The notes: a model not told the origin generated them from the sequence alone. Positions 1-9,972 are shown, counted from the first letter of the stretch. The stretch: DNA of 64,000 bases from CAVSUB01 sp963730995 (GCA_963730995.1 CAVSUB010000013.1:434001-498000); one strand, 5' to 3'. A program made the numbers and translations.

Positions 1-1087
1 GGATCCGCATCGGTCCGCTGCGGACGATGCGCGCGCCGATCACGACGAACAACGCGATCGACCCGAGCCGGCTGCCGCTTGTCACGCTAGCCGAATGGAT
101 CACGGCGCCGATGATCCCGGCGACCGCCAGCACCACGGCCGCCCCATCGATGCTTCGCCACGGACGCAGGCACCAGCGGTTCCAAGCCAGCGTCCAGGCG
201 GCCACCACTGGCACCCACATCACTGACGCCAGCCACGCATAGGTGGCCAGATCCATCAGATCGGTCCATGCAGTGATCGCGTTGTTTAACCGCCTGGCTG
301 CCGTAAGTGCAAGCGCGATGCTGGCAAAGATCAAGAAACCCTTGTGGCTGCTGCGAGACCGGCACCCGAACGCTAAGCCGATGAGTGCCAACATGGCGAT
401 CGGCTCGATCACATCGACGATGTAACCGGCGATGGTTCGCTCCCATTGCACGCGGTGGAGCTCGTCGCTTATGGGCCGCGGAGCCAGTATGGGCGCGCTA
501 TGCATGCCGCCGCCGTCTGCGCTAACCCCGGAACTGGGACGCATGTATGCGCGGACGGCGAGCACACCAGGTGTACCCGCCGCATCAGTAGGAACTGCGA
601 ACCTCATCGGCCGCGTGCCGACGACGCGCGGGGCCGGGCCGAGCCTGCCCGACCCACCTAGCCGTTGGCCGTTCCAATAGAGTTCGTAGCCGTTCTCGAC
701 GAGGGTCGGCCCGAGGATGTCCCACGACGCGCGTCCGGCCGGCACCGTCACCGCGCGCCGGTACCAAGCGTAGCCGTGATAGCCGGGATGACCGTGCGCC
801 ATCCACCCGCCTACGTAATCGGGCAGACCCACGTCGCCGTCGTGGCTGCCTGGCACGGCGGTCAGGTCGATGGTCTCCCAATCGTTATCGTCGGTGTTCG
901 CGTCAGCCCAGCGTGGGTCATCGCCGGTATGGAATCGCCAAGCACCATCGAGCAGGGTCGCTGCGGCGCGCAGCGCCGGCGGATCAGGGCGGCCGCCGCT
1001 CGCCAAGTCGGCGATCACGACAGCCAACGCCATCAGCGTCGCTATGACGATGCCGACGATCAGTTTGCGTTGTGTTGCGTCGATCAT
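1..1087 (-). CDS. Membrane protein with extracytoplasmic jelly-roll domain (3' end outside window)
   Basis: An open frame runs from an ATG at 1087 to the window edge (362 codons, no stop), so the C-terminus is missing. The start is supported by AGGAAGG 5 nt upstream. Residues ~9-28 form a hydrophobic anchor. Residues ~40-190 contain DGAWRFHTGDDPRW, WYRRAVTVP and YELYWNGQRLGGSG, a pattern typical of carbohydrate-binding jelly-roll domains (GH2 sugar-binding-like or 7TMR-DISM extracellular). At least four further hydrophobic segments follow from about residue 225. Proteins of this layout are often sensors ending in a kinase, PP2C phosphatase or GGDEF domain, but no such domain is visible here. 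It lies 43 nt after coxE on the same strand and could be co-transcribed, yet it is not a known cox gene. Unlike its neighbours it has no frameshift. Function unknown. Confidence 0.6.
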   Translation of the reverse strand, partial: MIDATQRKLIVGIVIATLMALAVVIADLASGGRPDPPALRAAATLLDGAWRFHTGDDPRWADANTDDNDWETIDLTAVPGSHDGDVGLPDYVGGWMAHGHPGYHGYAWYRRAVTVPAGRASWDILGPTLVENGYELYWNGQRLGGSGRLGPAPRVVGTRPMRFAVPTDAAGTPGVLAVRAYMRPSSGVSADGGGMHSAPILAPRPISDELHRVQWERTIAGYIVDVIEPIAMLALIGLAFGCRSRSSHKGFLIFASIALALTAARRLNNAITAWTDLMDLATYAWLASVMWVPVVAAWTLAWNRWCLRPWRSIDGAAVVLAVAGIIGAVIHSASVTSGSRLGSIALFVVIGARIVRSGPMRI

Positions 1088-1130
1088 TCGCACCTTCCTG
1101 GGGCGCACGTCGCGAGCATGGTCGGCGGGT

Positions 1131-2338
1131 TCACGCCCTGATACGGAGCGCACGCGACAGGCGCGCGAGTCCAGACGCATCGTTGACGCTCGTGAACGTC
1201 GTCACGTACGGCCGGGCGGCGCGCATGCCGCTCGCGGTCGGCTCGTACCCTTCGGTCTCGAGGAGCGGATTCAGCCACACCACGCCCGCCGACCGCCGGT
1301 GCAGCTCGCGCATCGCGTCGCGCAGCATGTCCGGCGCGCCGACGTCGAGTCCGTCGCTCGCGATCATCACGACGGTGTCGCGTCCGACCATGCGGTCACC
1401 GAACCGCCGCAGGAAGTCGCGGAGGCACGCGCCGATGCTGGTGCCGCCCGCCCACGCATGATGCAGACGATCGAGGCGGCGCAACTCTCCCGCCGCCGCC
1501 CGCCGCACGTCGTCGGTCACGCGCTGGAGCCCCGTGGAGAACGTGAACACCTCGACGCGCATCGTGACGCTCGCCATCGCGACCGCCATCTGCAGCGCGG
1601 TCCGTGCGTGGGCGCTCATCGAGCGACTGCCGTCGACCAGCAGCACGAACCGCGGCGCCCGCCGTGGGCGCCGCAGCCAACGCGGCGACAGCGCCTCGCC
1701 GCCGGTCTGCAGGCTCGCGCGCAACGTGCGTCGAAGGTCGAAGCGTCGTCCCTGACTCGCCGGCCGCCAGCGACGCGACAGGCCCAGATGCAGCCGGCGC
1801 ACGAACGATCGCGCGGCATCGCGCCAGGCGCGCTCGACGCCGCGGCAGCTCGGGCGCGTCGGCGGCATCGACGTCGAGCGGACTGTAGCTCGATGGCGCG
1901 AAGATCGCCGCCTCGTCGAGCCCATCGCCGCCTGATCTCGAGCGGGGACATCGGACCGCCGCCCAGCCCGGACGCGTCGTCCACTTCAGCGGCTGATGAC
2001 GAAGCAGGGCGCGCGTGCTCGGAGCGTCCGTTGCGCGGCCGTCGGCGTCCGTCCCGGGCTCTCGCCGCGTGGAAGGCATCTGATCGTGGCGACCACCGGC
2101 GGGGCCGGGAAAGAAGAACTGCGTGAACGCCGCGTCGAAGACCGTGACCTCGTCCAGCGTCCCGCAGAGAATGGGCCGAAGCGCGTGGCGAACCGCGCGC
2201 TCGTCGGTGAGATCCACGACGTCGAGCGCACGAGCGGCGTCGCTGCAGCTCGCCAGGCCCGATGCGAAAGCCATGGTCGCGGCGCAGCGCCTCGCAGAAT
2301 GCGGCGAGATTTTCCGGCAGGCTGGCGAAGGGGTACAT
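1131..2338 (-). CDS. coxE: CoxE-like VWA-domain protein (several frameshifts)
   Basis: CoxE is the von Willebrand factor A partner of the MoxR ATPase CoxD. In the form I CO dehydrogenase system the pair helps mature the Cu-S-Mo active site in the cytoplasm. The start is ATG 2338, overlapping the moxR TGA by one base, and the reading begins MYPFASLPENLAAFCEALRR. The VWA part near the C-terminus keeps the MIDAS residues DGSRSMS, GGTSIG and ASDGLD. The stop is TGA at 1131. The reconstructed length of ~400 aa is normal for CoxE, but the coding frame changes about five times (near 2265, 2050, 1990, 1930 and 1845), so no continuous frame encodes it. Conserved blocks in every segment suggest sequence errors or very recent inactivation. 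Confidence 0.8.
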
Positions 2339-3292
2339 CAGCGGTCGCGGCGCCGACACGGAACCGAACCCGAAGTCGGTGTCGAGGCTGTACCCGCCGG
2401 AATCGAGGCTCGCGGGCACGTCGCCCAGGATCGGATCGAGCGCCGCGTGATGCGCGCGCATGACGCCGCTGATCCTCGTGCACCTTCAGCACGCATCCCA
2501 GCGTCTGCTCGAGCGTGCGCGCGTCGAGGTGCTCGCGGTGCAGGCTCATCAGCGCCAACGCCCAGTCGAGGCTCTCCGCCACGCCGGGCGCCTTCTGCAG
2601 CGGCAACCCGCGCAGCACCTGCATGAGCTGCGCGATCTGCTGCGCGAGGCGATCCGACAGACCGGGCACGCGCGCGTGCAGGATCTCGATTTCCTGCGCG
2701 AGCGACGGATACGGCAGCCAGAGAAACAGGCATCGTCGGCGCAGCGCGTCGGACAGCTCGCGCGTGCGGTTGCTGGTGAGGATCACGTGCGGCTTGTGCC
2801 GCGCACGGATCGTGCCCAGCTCGGGGATCGTGACCTGCCACTCCGCCAGCACCTCGAGGAGAAACGCCTCGAACGCCTCGTCGGCGCGATCCACTTCGTC
2901 GATGAGCAGCACCGGCGACCGCTCGCGCGTGATCGCATCGAGCAGCGGCCGCTTGAGCAGGAACCGATCGCTGAACATGTACGCTTCACGCTCTTCGAGG
3001 CTGGATCCCTCCGCCTCGCTCAGGCGCGCGTGGAGCATCTGGCGCGGGATAGTTCCACTCGTAGAGCGCCGCCATCGCGTCGAGCCCTTCGTAGCACTGC
3101 AGGCGGATCAGCTCGCGTGCCGAGCACCTCGGCGAGCACTTTGGCGCTCTCGGTCTTGCCGACGCCGGCCGGCCCCTCGATGAGCAGCGGCTTCTCGAGC
3201 GCGAGCATGATCTGCAGCGCGGTGGCGAACGCCTCGTCGACGATGAAGCCGCGCTCGCGGAAGCGGTCGTGGATGGCCGCAGCGTCCATCAT
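2338..3292 (-). CDS. coxD: CoxD-like MoxR-family AAA+ ATPase (frameshifted)
   Basis: MoxR AAA+ ATPase. In cox operons CoxD acts on the CO dehydrogenase large subunit to complete the Mo-S-Cu centre, together with the VWA protein CoxE. Visible motifs are Walker A EGPAGVGKTES, Walker B VLLIDEVDRAD, sensor 1 HVILTSNRTRELSDALRRR and a C-terminal lid ending in VLKVHEDQ. The likely start is the ATGATG at 3292/3289. The frame is continuous with the upstream XdhC-YHS reading, so no stop separates the two genes. Frame changes lie near 3130, 3055 and 2460. After repair the protein is ~315 aa, the usual MoxR size. A TGA at 2338-2340 overlaps the coxE ATG and is the probable natural stop. Confidence 0.8.
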
Positions 3293-4312
3293 GGATGGGC
3301 CGAGGTACGCCTGCGGCTCCTTGAGAAACGTCGCGCGGCAGTTCGCGCAGCAGAAGTAATACGCGACGCCGTCGACGTCCGCCGTGTGGCGGGCCGACGC
3401 AACACTCACGCTCATGCCGCACACCGGATCGACGGCGGTCGCCAGCGAAGGCGGCGCGACGATGGGAATGGCCGCCGGCGGTGCCGTCGCCTCCATGCGC
3501 GTGCCGTCTGGATGCGCCTGGACGATCTCCGCGAGGATCGACAGCGCGACTTCGGGCGGAGTCCGCGCGCCCAGATCGAGCCCCGCCGGATTCCGAATCG
3601 TCGCGACGCCGGGCACGCCGCGTTCCTCGAGCAGTGCGCGCACGGTCGCCCCGCGCTTGCGCGACGCCACGAGCCCGACGTACGGCACGCCGCACTTCAG
3701 GATCAATTCGAGCGCCTCTTCGTCGTAGTGGCCTTGCGATGCGACGACAGCCGCACAATCGGCCCCGCCAGGGCCGCCCTCTCGCAGGATCGCCTCGAGC
3801 GCGTCGAGCGTCACGACCGTCACACCGAGCGTCGCAGCCTCCTGCTCGACGTCGCGCTGCTCGCGACCATCCACGACGCGCACCACGTCGTAGCTCCATG
3901 CTGCGCGCCAGCCGCGCCAGCGCACTCGGCAACCGGCGTGGCGCCCACGACGAGCAGTCGTCGCGCCCGCACGAACGGCTCGACGTAGACGTCGATGGCG
4001 CCTTCCGACACACACGTCATCGGGACGACCACATGCTCGGCGGTCGACGCGGCTGGACTCGCTCGCGTCCGGTCGAATCGACACCAGGCGGCTGCACCGC
4101 GTCTTCAGCGCGTCGAGCGCCTGCTGCCGGATGATCTCGCGCGAGCACGCACCGCCGACGAACCCCTCCATGCGGCCGTCGGCGAACACGATCGCACGAT
4201 CGCCGAGGTGCGCCGACACCGGCGCGCGCCGCGCCACGACGGTCGCCACGGCAAACGACTGCCCTTCGCGGCGTAGTGCCGCAACCTGCTCGAAGAGATC
4301 CATAGCGTTCAT
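3293..4312 (-). CDS. XdhC/CoxF-type molybdenum enzyme accessory protein with C-terminal YHS domain (frameshifted)
   Basis: XdhC/CoxF-family proteins bind molybdenum cofactor and support its sulfuration and insertion into xanthine dehydrogenase-family enzymes; here the client would be CoxL. The N-terminal CoxI domain begins MNAMDLFEQVAALRREG and contains GGACSREIIRQQAL. The Rossmann-like C-terminal half is seen in YVGLVASRKRG and RNPAGLDLGARTPPEVALS. A YHS-type domain with DPVCGMSVSV and a downstream CCANC cysteine cluster is appended, plausibly a metal-binding module. Start ATG 4312 lies 1 nt after the upstream TAG. Three frame changes lie near 4055, 3930 and 3905. The frame then runs into the MoxR reading without a stop, so a literal reading gives an XdhC-YHS-MoxR fusion; more likely the stop was lost by an indel. 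Confidence 0.8.
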
Positions 4313-4313
4313 G

Positions 4314-5005
4314 CTACCAGCCCACACGAGCCATCAGCGGCCCGACAGCCGCTCGAGCATCCGCGCCGCCCGGGCTGTGCAGCGGCTCGAGACGGCCCGC
4401 CAGCTGACCTTGAAACTCCACCGCGACGAGCCGCGCCGCCCTCACGTCGCGCCCCCACTGGTTCTCGAACAGGCCGTTCAACAGCGCGAATGTCTCATCA
4501 TCGCGCCACAGCGCCTCTTTCGCCAGCCGATCCAGATACCCCCACTGGAAGCGCTCTTCAGGCAGCTGGCCCTGCAGGAACTGCGACAGGAGAACCCGGT
4601 ACGGCTCGAGCGTGACCACCGCTTCGTTGCGAACGGGAGCGCCCACGTCGACAGGAAGGTGCTCGCGCAGCAGCGGCACGAGCTGGTCGGGAACGATTGC
4701 GAACTCGTCCAGGTGGGAGAGCGCGTGCCCATCCTGAAACAGGACGAGCTGCGGGCTGCGGTGCACGACGCCGACGAGCGCGCTCACGCGATCGCTCGCC
4801 GCGCGATCCTCGGGAAGCCGGATGAAGCCGACGGCGACGTCCACTCGCGGCTCCAGCGCGTTCTGCACCACCGCCACGCGTCGAAGGTCTTGTCGCTCGT
4901 GCCGGCTTTGAAGATGACGCACCAGGGAAAGTCACTCAGGAAGCGCTCCACATCGTCGGGTTGATGCAGCGGGAAGAATCGCTCGCGGAGTGTGACCCTG
5001 GACAT
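4314..5005 (-). CDS. YtxJ/bacilliredoxin-like (DUF2847) protein lacking the active-site cysteine (one frameshift)
   Basis: The N-terminal ~110 residues resemble the thioredoxin-fold YtxJ/BrxC group: FPWCVIFKAGTSDKTFDAW, VGVVHRSPQLVLFQDGHAL and the His-Ser pair before the last strand. In the family the first motif is usually a KHSxxCPxS active site. Here no CPxS is present, so a thiol role is doubtful. The C-terminal ~110 residues (YRVLLSQFLQGQLPEERF, ETFALLNGLFEN) vaguely recall colicin-immunity-like helical proteins; this is a weak resemblance. The frame changes once near 4885. ATG 5005 lies 25 nt after the coxG stop and the TAG is 1 nt before the xdhC start, so the gene is embedded in the cox operon. 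Its role there is unknown. Confidence 0.6.
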
Positions 5006-5030
5006 CTGGACATCTGTGCGAAGGACGGCT

Positions 5031-5478
5031 TCAGGCCGTCAACTGCTGGCGGACATTGCCGAACGCCTGCTCGATCAGCTTCTGGGCCTGCGCGTCGAGC
5101 ACACGTCCGCCGACGGCGGCAATCGGGCCGCGCGCTTCGGCCTGGCCGCTCCATTTCAGCAGCGTCGTGCCGTCGCCGGCGTCGACGAGATCGGCGCCGG
5201 CCGTCAGATCCACGGTGCTCCCGAACCCGCCGCCGGACATCTTCATGTCGAGGCGACGCTTCGACGGTGCCGGCAGGAGCTCGACTTTCATCTTGAACTT
5301 GCCGCGCACCGGCCCGACGCCGACCTTCACGATGGCCTCGAAGTGCGTCGGCGTCCTGCACGGTGACGTCGACCACTTCGGGAAAGCAGCGTCCGACCTT
5401 CTCGGGATCGGTGACGAACGCCCAGACCGTGTCGAGACTGGCGGGGATCTTCTCCTCGCCGGTGTATTGAAGATTCAC
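5031..5478 (-). CDS. coxG: CoxG-like SRPBCC/START-family protein (one frameshift)
   Basis: CoxG proteins are small SRPBCC-fold, lipid- or quinone-binding membrane-associated factors found with form I CO dehydrogenases and linked to membrane association and electron transfer. The N-terminus MNLQYTGEEKIPASLDTVWA..DPEKVGRCFPEV is typical. After a frame change near 5345 it continues with VGPVRGKFKMKVELL, MSGGGFGSTVDLTAGADL and a helical end, KLIEQAFGNVRQQL. The start is GTG 5478, whose G is the last base of the coxL TAG, indicating translational coupling. Repaired length is ~149 aa, normal for the family. Confidence 0.82.
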
Positions 5479-7860
5479 TAGGCTTTCTTTACTTCCGGAG
5501 CGCGCGCTGCCGCGGCGCCGGCTTCCGCGTCGCGGATCGCGCGCCACACCTTGTCGCGCGTCAGCGGCATGTCGATGTGCCGCACGCCAAGCGGGGACAG
5601 CGCGTCGATCGACGGCGTTGACGAACGCGGCCGGGCTGCCGACGTTCGGGCTCTCGCCCACGCCTTTCGCGCCCATCGGATGGTGCGGGCTCGGCGTCAC
5701 GGTGTTCCCCGTCTCCCAGTGCGGCGTCTCGAGCGAGGTCGGCACGAGGTAGTCCGTGAAGTTGGTGTTCAGGTTGTTGCCTTCGGCGTCGTACTGGATC
5801 TCCTGGATGAACGCCATCGCGAAGCCTTCGGTCAGTCCGCCGTGGATCTGTCCTTCGACGATCATCGGGTTGATGACGATGCCGCAGTCGTCGACTGCGA
5901 CGAAGCGGCGCACCTTCGTCTCGCCCGTGTCTCGATCGACGTCCACGACCGCCACGTACGCGCCGTTCGGGTACGTCATGTTCGGCGGATCGTAGTAGTA
6001 GGTCGCCTCGAGCCCGGGCTCGTTCTGCGCCATGTTCGTGTAGGCGGCAAAGGCCACTTCCTTCATCGTCACCGTCTTGGACGGCACGCCCTTCACCTGG
6101 AACTTGTAGTCGGTCCACTCGACGTCGCCCTCGCCCACCTCGAGCAGGTGCGCGGCAATCTCTGCGCGCCTTCTCGCGAATGCGACGCGCGGCCATCACG
6201 ATGGCGGCGCCGGCGACCGGCGTGCTGCGGCTCGCGTAGGTGCCGAGGCCGTACGGCGCCGTGTCGGTGTCGCCTTCCTCGACCATGATGTTCTGCGGAT
6301 CGAGCCCGAGCTCCTCGGCGACGATCTGCGCCCAGGTCGTTTCGTGCCCCTGGCCCTGCGACTTGGTGCCGGTGCGCACGATGCCGGCGCCGGTCGGATG
6401 GATGCGGATCTCGGCGCTGTCGAACATCTTGATGCCGAGGATGTCGAAGTGCTTCGACGGTCCGGCGCCCACCACCTCGGTGAACGTCGAGAAGCCGATG
6501 CCCATCAGCTCGCCGCGCGCGCGCTTCTCCGCCTGCTCTTTCAGCAGCGCGGTGTAGCCGATCTTCTCGAGCGCGACGTCGAGCGTCTTGTGATAGTCGC
6601 CGCTGTCGTAGGTGAACCCCAGCGCCGACGGGTACGGGAACTGATCCTTCCGGATGAAGTTCTTCTTGCGCAGCTCCACCGCATCCATGCCCAGCTCGTC
6701 GGCCAGGATGTCCATGCCGCGCTCGATCGCGTAGCTCGCTTCGGTGACGCGGAACGAGCAGCGGTAGGCGATGCCGCCCGGCGCCTTGTTCGTGAAGTAC
6801 GCGTCGACCTCGGCGTGGGCGACCGGGAAGGTCGTAGCTGCCGGTGACGATGCCGAAGATGCCCGCCGGGTACTTGGTAGGGATCGGCGGCCGCATCGAA
6901 CGCACCGTGATCGGCCGTCGTCGCGACGTGCAGCGCCGTGACCTTGCCGTCGGCGGTCGCGCCAATCTCCACGTCCATGTGGTAGTCGCGCGCGAAGCCG
7001 GTGCTCGTCAGGTTCTCGGTGCGCGTCTCGATCCACTTGACCGGCCGTCCGATCTTGAGCGCGCCGACGATCGCGCACACGTATCCGGGATAGACCGGCA
7101 CCTTGTTGCCGAAGCCGCCGCCGAGATCCGGCGACATCACGTGGATCTTGTCCTCGGGAATGCCGGTGACGAGCGACAGCGCCGTGCGATAGACGTGCGG
7201 CGCCTGCGACGTCACGTGGAACTGCAGCCGCCCCATCGTGTCGAAGTACGCCACGCAGCCGCACGGCTCGAGCGGCGCCGGATGACAGCGCTGGAACCAG
7301 ATGCGCTGCTTGATCCGCTTCGGGCTCGACGCCATGGCGCGGGCGGTGCCTTCCTTGTCGCCGACTTCCCAATGGAAGATGTGGTTCGTCTTGCTCTCGC
7401 GGTCCGGCCGCAGCAGCACCTTGTCGGTCTTCGACGTGAACGGATCGGCGACGACCGGCAGCGGCGCGTAGTCGACCTGCACCGCTTCGGCGCCGTCGAC
7501 GGCCGCGGCGCGCGTCTCGGCGAACACGGCGGCGACTTCCTGATACTGGAAGAGCACCTTGCCGATCGCGAGCACCATCTGCTTGTCGAACCCGTGGAAG
7601 GTCGGCAGCCACCCGAGCCCGGCGGCCTCGAGGTCCTTGCCGGTGATCACGGCCTTGACGCCGGGCACCTTCATCGCCTCGCTGATGTCGATGTTCTTGA
7701 TCTCGGCGTGCGGGTAGGTGCTCCGCACCAGCGAGAGGTAGAGCATGCCCGGAAACGAGAGGTCGTCGACGTAGTTCCCTTTGCCCTGGATGAAGCGCGG
7801 ATCCTCCTTGCGCTTCATCGGCACGCCGACCGAGTGCAACGGCTTCGCCTGAATGCTCAT
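5478..7860 (-). CDS. coxL: Form I aerobic carbon monoxide dehydrogenase, large (molybdenum) subunit (frameshifted)
   Basis: Catalytic subunit of the Mo-Cu CO dehydrogenase, oxidising CO with water to CO2 and passing electrons to CoxS and CoxM. The decisive motif is the active-site loop GGIAYRCSFR, the AYxCSFR signature of form I CoxL whose Cys ligates copper; form II relatives have AYRGAGR. Other blocks are the N-terminal RKEDPRFIQGKGNYVDD, the Mo-pterin contact DLGGGFGNKVP, TGTKSQGQGHETTWAQIVAEE and the C-terminal MGAKGVGESP. The repaired length of ~794 aa matches CoxL. ATG 7860 follows GAGGGAA. The frame changes near 6880, 6835, 6165 and 5605. The TAG overlaps the coxG GTG. The gene follows coxM and coxS as in other form I operons. 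Confidence 0.9.
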
Positions 7861-7881
7861 CGCTGTTCCCTCGTGCCGTCG

Positions 7882-8365
7882 TTACTTGGCGCCGACCGGC
7901 TGGCGCGAGCGTCGCCGCCGCCTGCTGCACGGCCTTCACGATGTTCTGGTAGCCGGTGCACCGGCACAGGTTGCCGGCGAGCCCCTCGCGAATGTCGGCC
8001 TCGCTCGGATTGGCGCTGTGCTTCAGCAGCGCGTAGGACGTGAGCAGCATGCCGGGTGTGCAGTAGCCGCACTGCAGGCCGTGCTGATCCCAGAAGCCCT
8101 GCTGCAGCGCGTGCAGCGTGCCGCCTTCCGCGAGCCCCTCGACGGTGAGGATCTCGTGGCCGTCGGCCTGCACCGCGAACATCGAGCAGGACTTCACCGC
8201 TCGCGTGCCGTCCATCACGACGACGCAGCAGCCGCAGCTCGACGTGTCGCAGCCGACATGCGTGCCGGTCAGCCCGCAGTCTTCCCGCAGGAAGTACGCG
8301 AGCAGCGTGCGCGGCTCGACATCCTTCTCGTAGTTGACGCCGTTGATCGTGACGTGGACCTTCAT
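7882..8365 (-). CDS. coxS: Carbon monoxide dehydrogenase small (2Fe-2S) subunit
   Basis: Electron-transfer subunit with two [2Fe-2S] clusters linking the Mo site of CoxL to the FAD of CoxM. The N-terminal plant-type ferredoxin domain has THVGCDTSSCGCCVVVMDG followed by KSCSMF. The C-terminal helical domain has HGLQCGYCTPGML and NLCRCTGYQNIVKAV. All eight cysteines are present. Start ATG 8365 overlaps the coxM TGA in an ATGA. The probable end is ..QPVGAK followed by TAA at 7882. This needs a frame change near 7905, because the current frame otherwise runs on into coxL. About 161 aa, the usual size. Confidence 0.88.
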
Positions 8366-9243
8366 GCCTGCACCCCCAGCCGCGCGAGCGCCTGACGCAC
8401 CCCCCGCGCGACGAGTACGCCAGCCAGATGCTTCTTGAATTCGACGGTGCCGCGCAGGTCCGCCTGCGGCGCGCTGCGCTGCCACGCGGCGTTGGAAGCG
8501 GCGCGAATCAGCTCCGCGGTCGGTTTCTGGCCGGCCAGCAACTGCTCGGCCGCGTCCACGCGCACGGCGCACGCTCCTGCCGCCGACAGCGCCACGCCGG
8601 CGGTCCGGATCGTGCCGTCGGCGTTCAGCGACACCTGCACGGCCGCTGCAGCGGTGGCGAAGTCGCCGACCTTGCGCTCGACCTTCTGGTACGAACCGGC
8701 GCGTGCGATCGTCGGGCACCGGAAATTCCGCGCCCAGCGCCATCTCGCCTTCACCGACTGCCGTCGCGAAGCTGTCGACGAGAAAGTCGTCGATCGCGAC
8801 GCGGCGGATTCCGTCCTTGCCGCGAACGACGACGCTGGCGCGAGAGGCGAGCGCGACCGCCGTCCAGTCGCCGGCCGGATCGTTGTGGCACAGGCTGCCG
8901 ACGACCGTGCCCATCTGCCGCACGACCGGATCGGCGACCACGCGCGACGCGTCGTGGATCAGGCTCCAGCGGCGCTCGCCGATCCACGGCGCGCGCTCGA
9001 TGTCGCTGTCTCGCGCGATCGCGCCGATCGCCAGCACGTGATCGCTGATGCGCAGGTAGCTCCAGATCGGTCAGCGGAGTTGATGTCGACCAGGACGGCG
9101 GGACGCGCGAGTCGGAACCGCATCGCCGGAATGAGGCTCTGCCCGCCGGCCAGCACGCGGGCCTCGGCCCCGTGCTGCTGCAGGTGTGCGAACGCTTCGT
9201 CTGTGGTGTGGGCCCGAAGGTACTCGAAGGCTGCAGGAATCAC
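8362..9243 (-). CDS. coxM: Carbon monoxide dehydrogenase medium (FAD) subunit (two frameshifts)
   Basis: FAD-binding subunit that collects electrons from CoxS and donates them to the respiratory chain. The start is GTG 9243 (VIPAAFEYLRAH). FAD motifs are ARVLAGGQSLIPAMRFRLARP (near residue 30) and TVVGSLCHNDPAGD (near residue 110), corresponding to the conserved AGGHS and TIGG regions of CoxM. The C-terminal CODH FAD domain is seen in YQKVERKVGDFATAAAAVQV and RGTVEFKKHLAGVLV. Frame changes lie near 9070 and 8710. The TGA overlaps the coxS ATG. It is the first gene of the cox operon, divergent from mocA across 145 bp. Confidence 0.87.
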
Positions 9244-9375
9244 GTCGCCAACCTCCGCCTCGGCGGTGCCGCACGTGGCGAGGCCACGCGGGCGTCGCAA
9301 AGGTGATCCTGAGAAACTGGAAGAGCGGATTCTATAACAGCTCAGGTCGTAGCGCAGGATCAAACCGTTTGTCGC

Positions 9376-9381
9376 TACACT
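9376..9381 (+). promoter_or_regulatory. -10 element of mocA (leaderless type)
   Basis: TACACT ends 7 nt before the mocA ATG at 9389, placing the predicted transcription start at the start codon. No convincing -35 is seen. Confidence 0.45.
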
Positions 9382-9388
9382 ACTTTCC

Positions 9389-9972
9389 ATGGTGAGCGCA
9401 GTGGTGCTCGCGGCAGGCGCGTCGACGCGCATGGGGACTCAGAAGCTGCTCCTGCCGTTCGGCAGCGAGCCGCTCCTCCGCCGGGCGGTCCGGCAGGTCT
9501 GCGACGCGGGCTTCGACGATGTCCTGGTCGTGCTGGGAGCGAGCACGAGGCCACGCTGGCCGCGCTCGACGGCCTGCCTGTCCGGCACGCCATCAACATG
9601 CAGTTCGCCAGCGGGATGGGCAGCTCGTTCCGCACGGCGGTCGAGCATCTGGCCGACAGCGACGCCGCGATGTTCGCGCTCGCCGATCAGCCGTTCGTGA
9701 CGACGAACGAGTACCGGACCGTGCTCGACACCTACCGCCAGCACGCGCCGCCCATCGTCAGCGTCCGGTACGGCGAAGTCATGGCGCCGCCGCATCTGTT
9801 CGAGCGGGAGTTCTTCCCCGAGCTCGCCGAACTCCAGCACGGCGCGCGTTCCGTTCTGCAGCGCCACCTCGAGCGGACCACGATCCTGCAGTTTCCGCCG
9901 GATCTGCTGGTGGATATCGACACGCCCGAGGACTACGAGCTGGCCAAGAGCCGTCTGTCCTCCGGGCGGTGA
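9389..9972 (+). CDS. mocA: Molybdopterin cytidylyltransferase-like nucleotidyltransferase (one frameshift)
   Basis: MobA/MocA-family NTP transferase. MocA joins CTP to molybdopterin to make the cytosine dinucleotide cofactor that CO dehydrogenase requires. The N-terminus VVLAAGASTRMGTQKLLLPFG is the nucleotide-binding loop; its LAAG..K.LLP form is closer to MocA than to the GTP-using MobA (LAGG..RMG). ADQP is the metal-binding aspartate motif, and LLVDIDTPEDYE is the usual C-terminal motif. One frame change lies near 9540, and the repaired length is ~194 aa. It is divergent from coxM and convergent with a second xdhC, so cofactor synthesis genes sit directly beside the enzyme that needs them. 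Confidence 0.82.

Noticed and set aside
870..2126. Long plus-strand reading frames opposite the cox genes (also 2460-3359, 6844-8043)
   Set aside because: Arg/His-rich shadow frames of high-GC genes; the minus strand carries conserved motifs throughout.
5561..9037. A single 1158-residue protein spanning coxM, coxS and coxL
   Set aside because: It is one frame passing through three genes because of frameshifts; start/stop overlaps and family lengths show three proteins.
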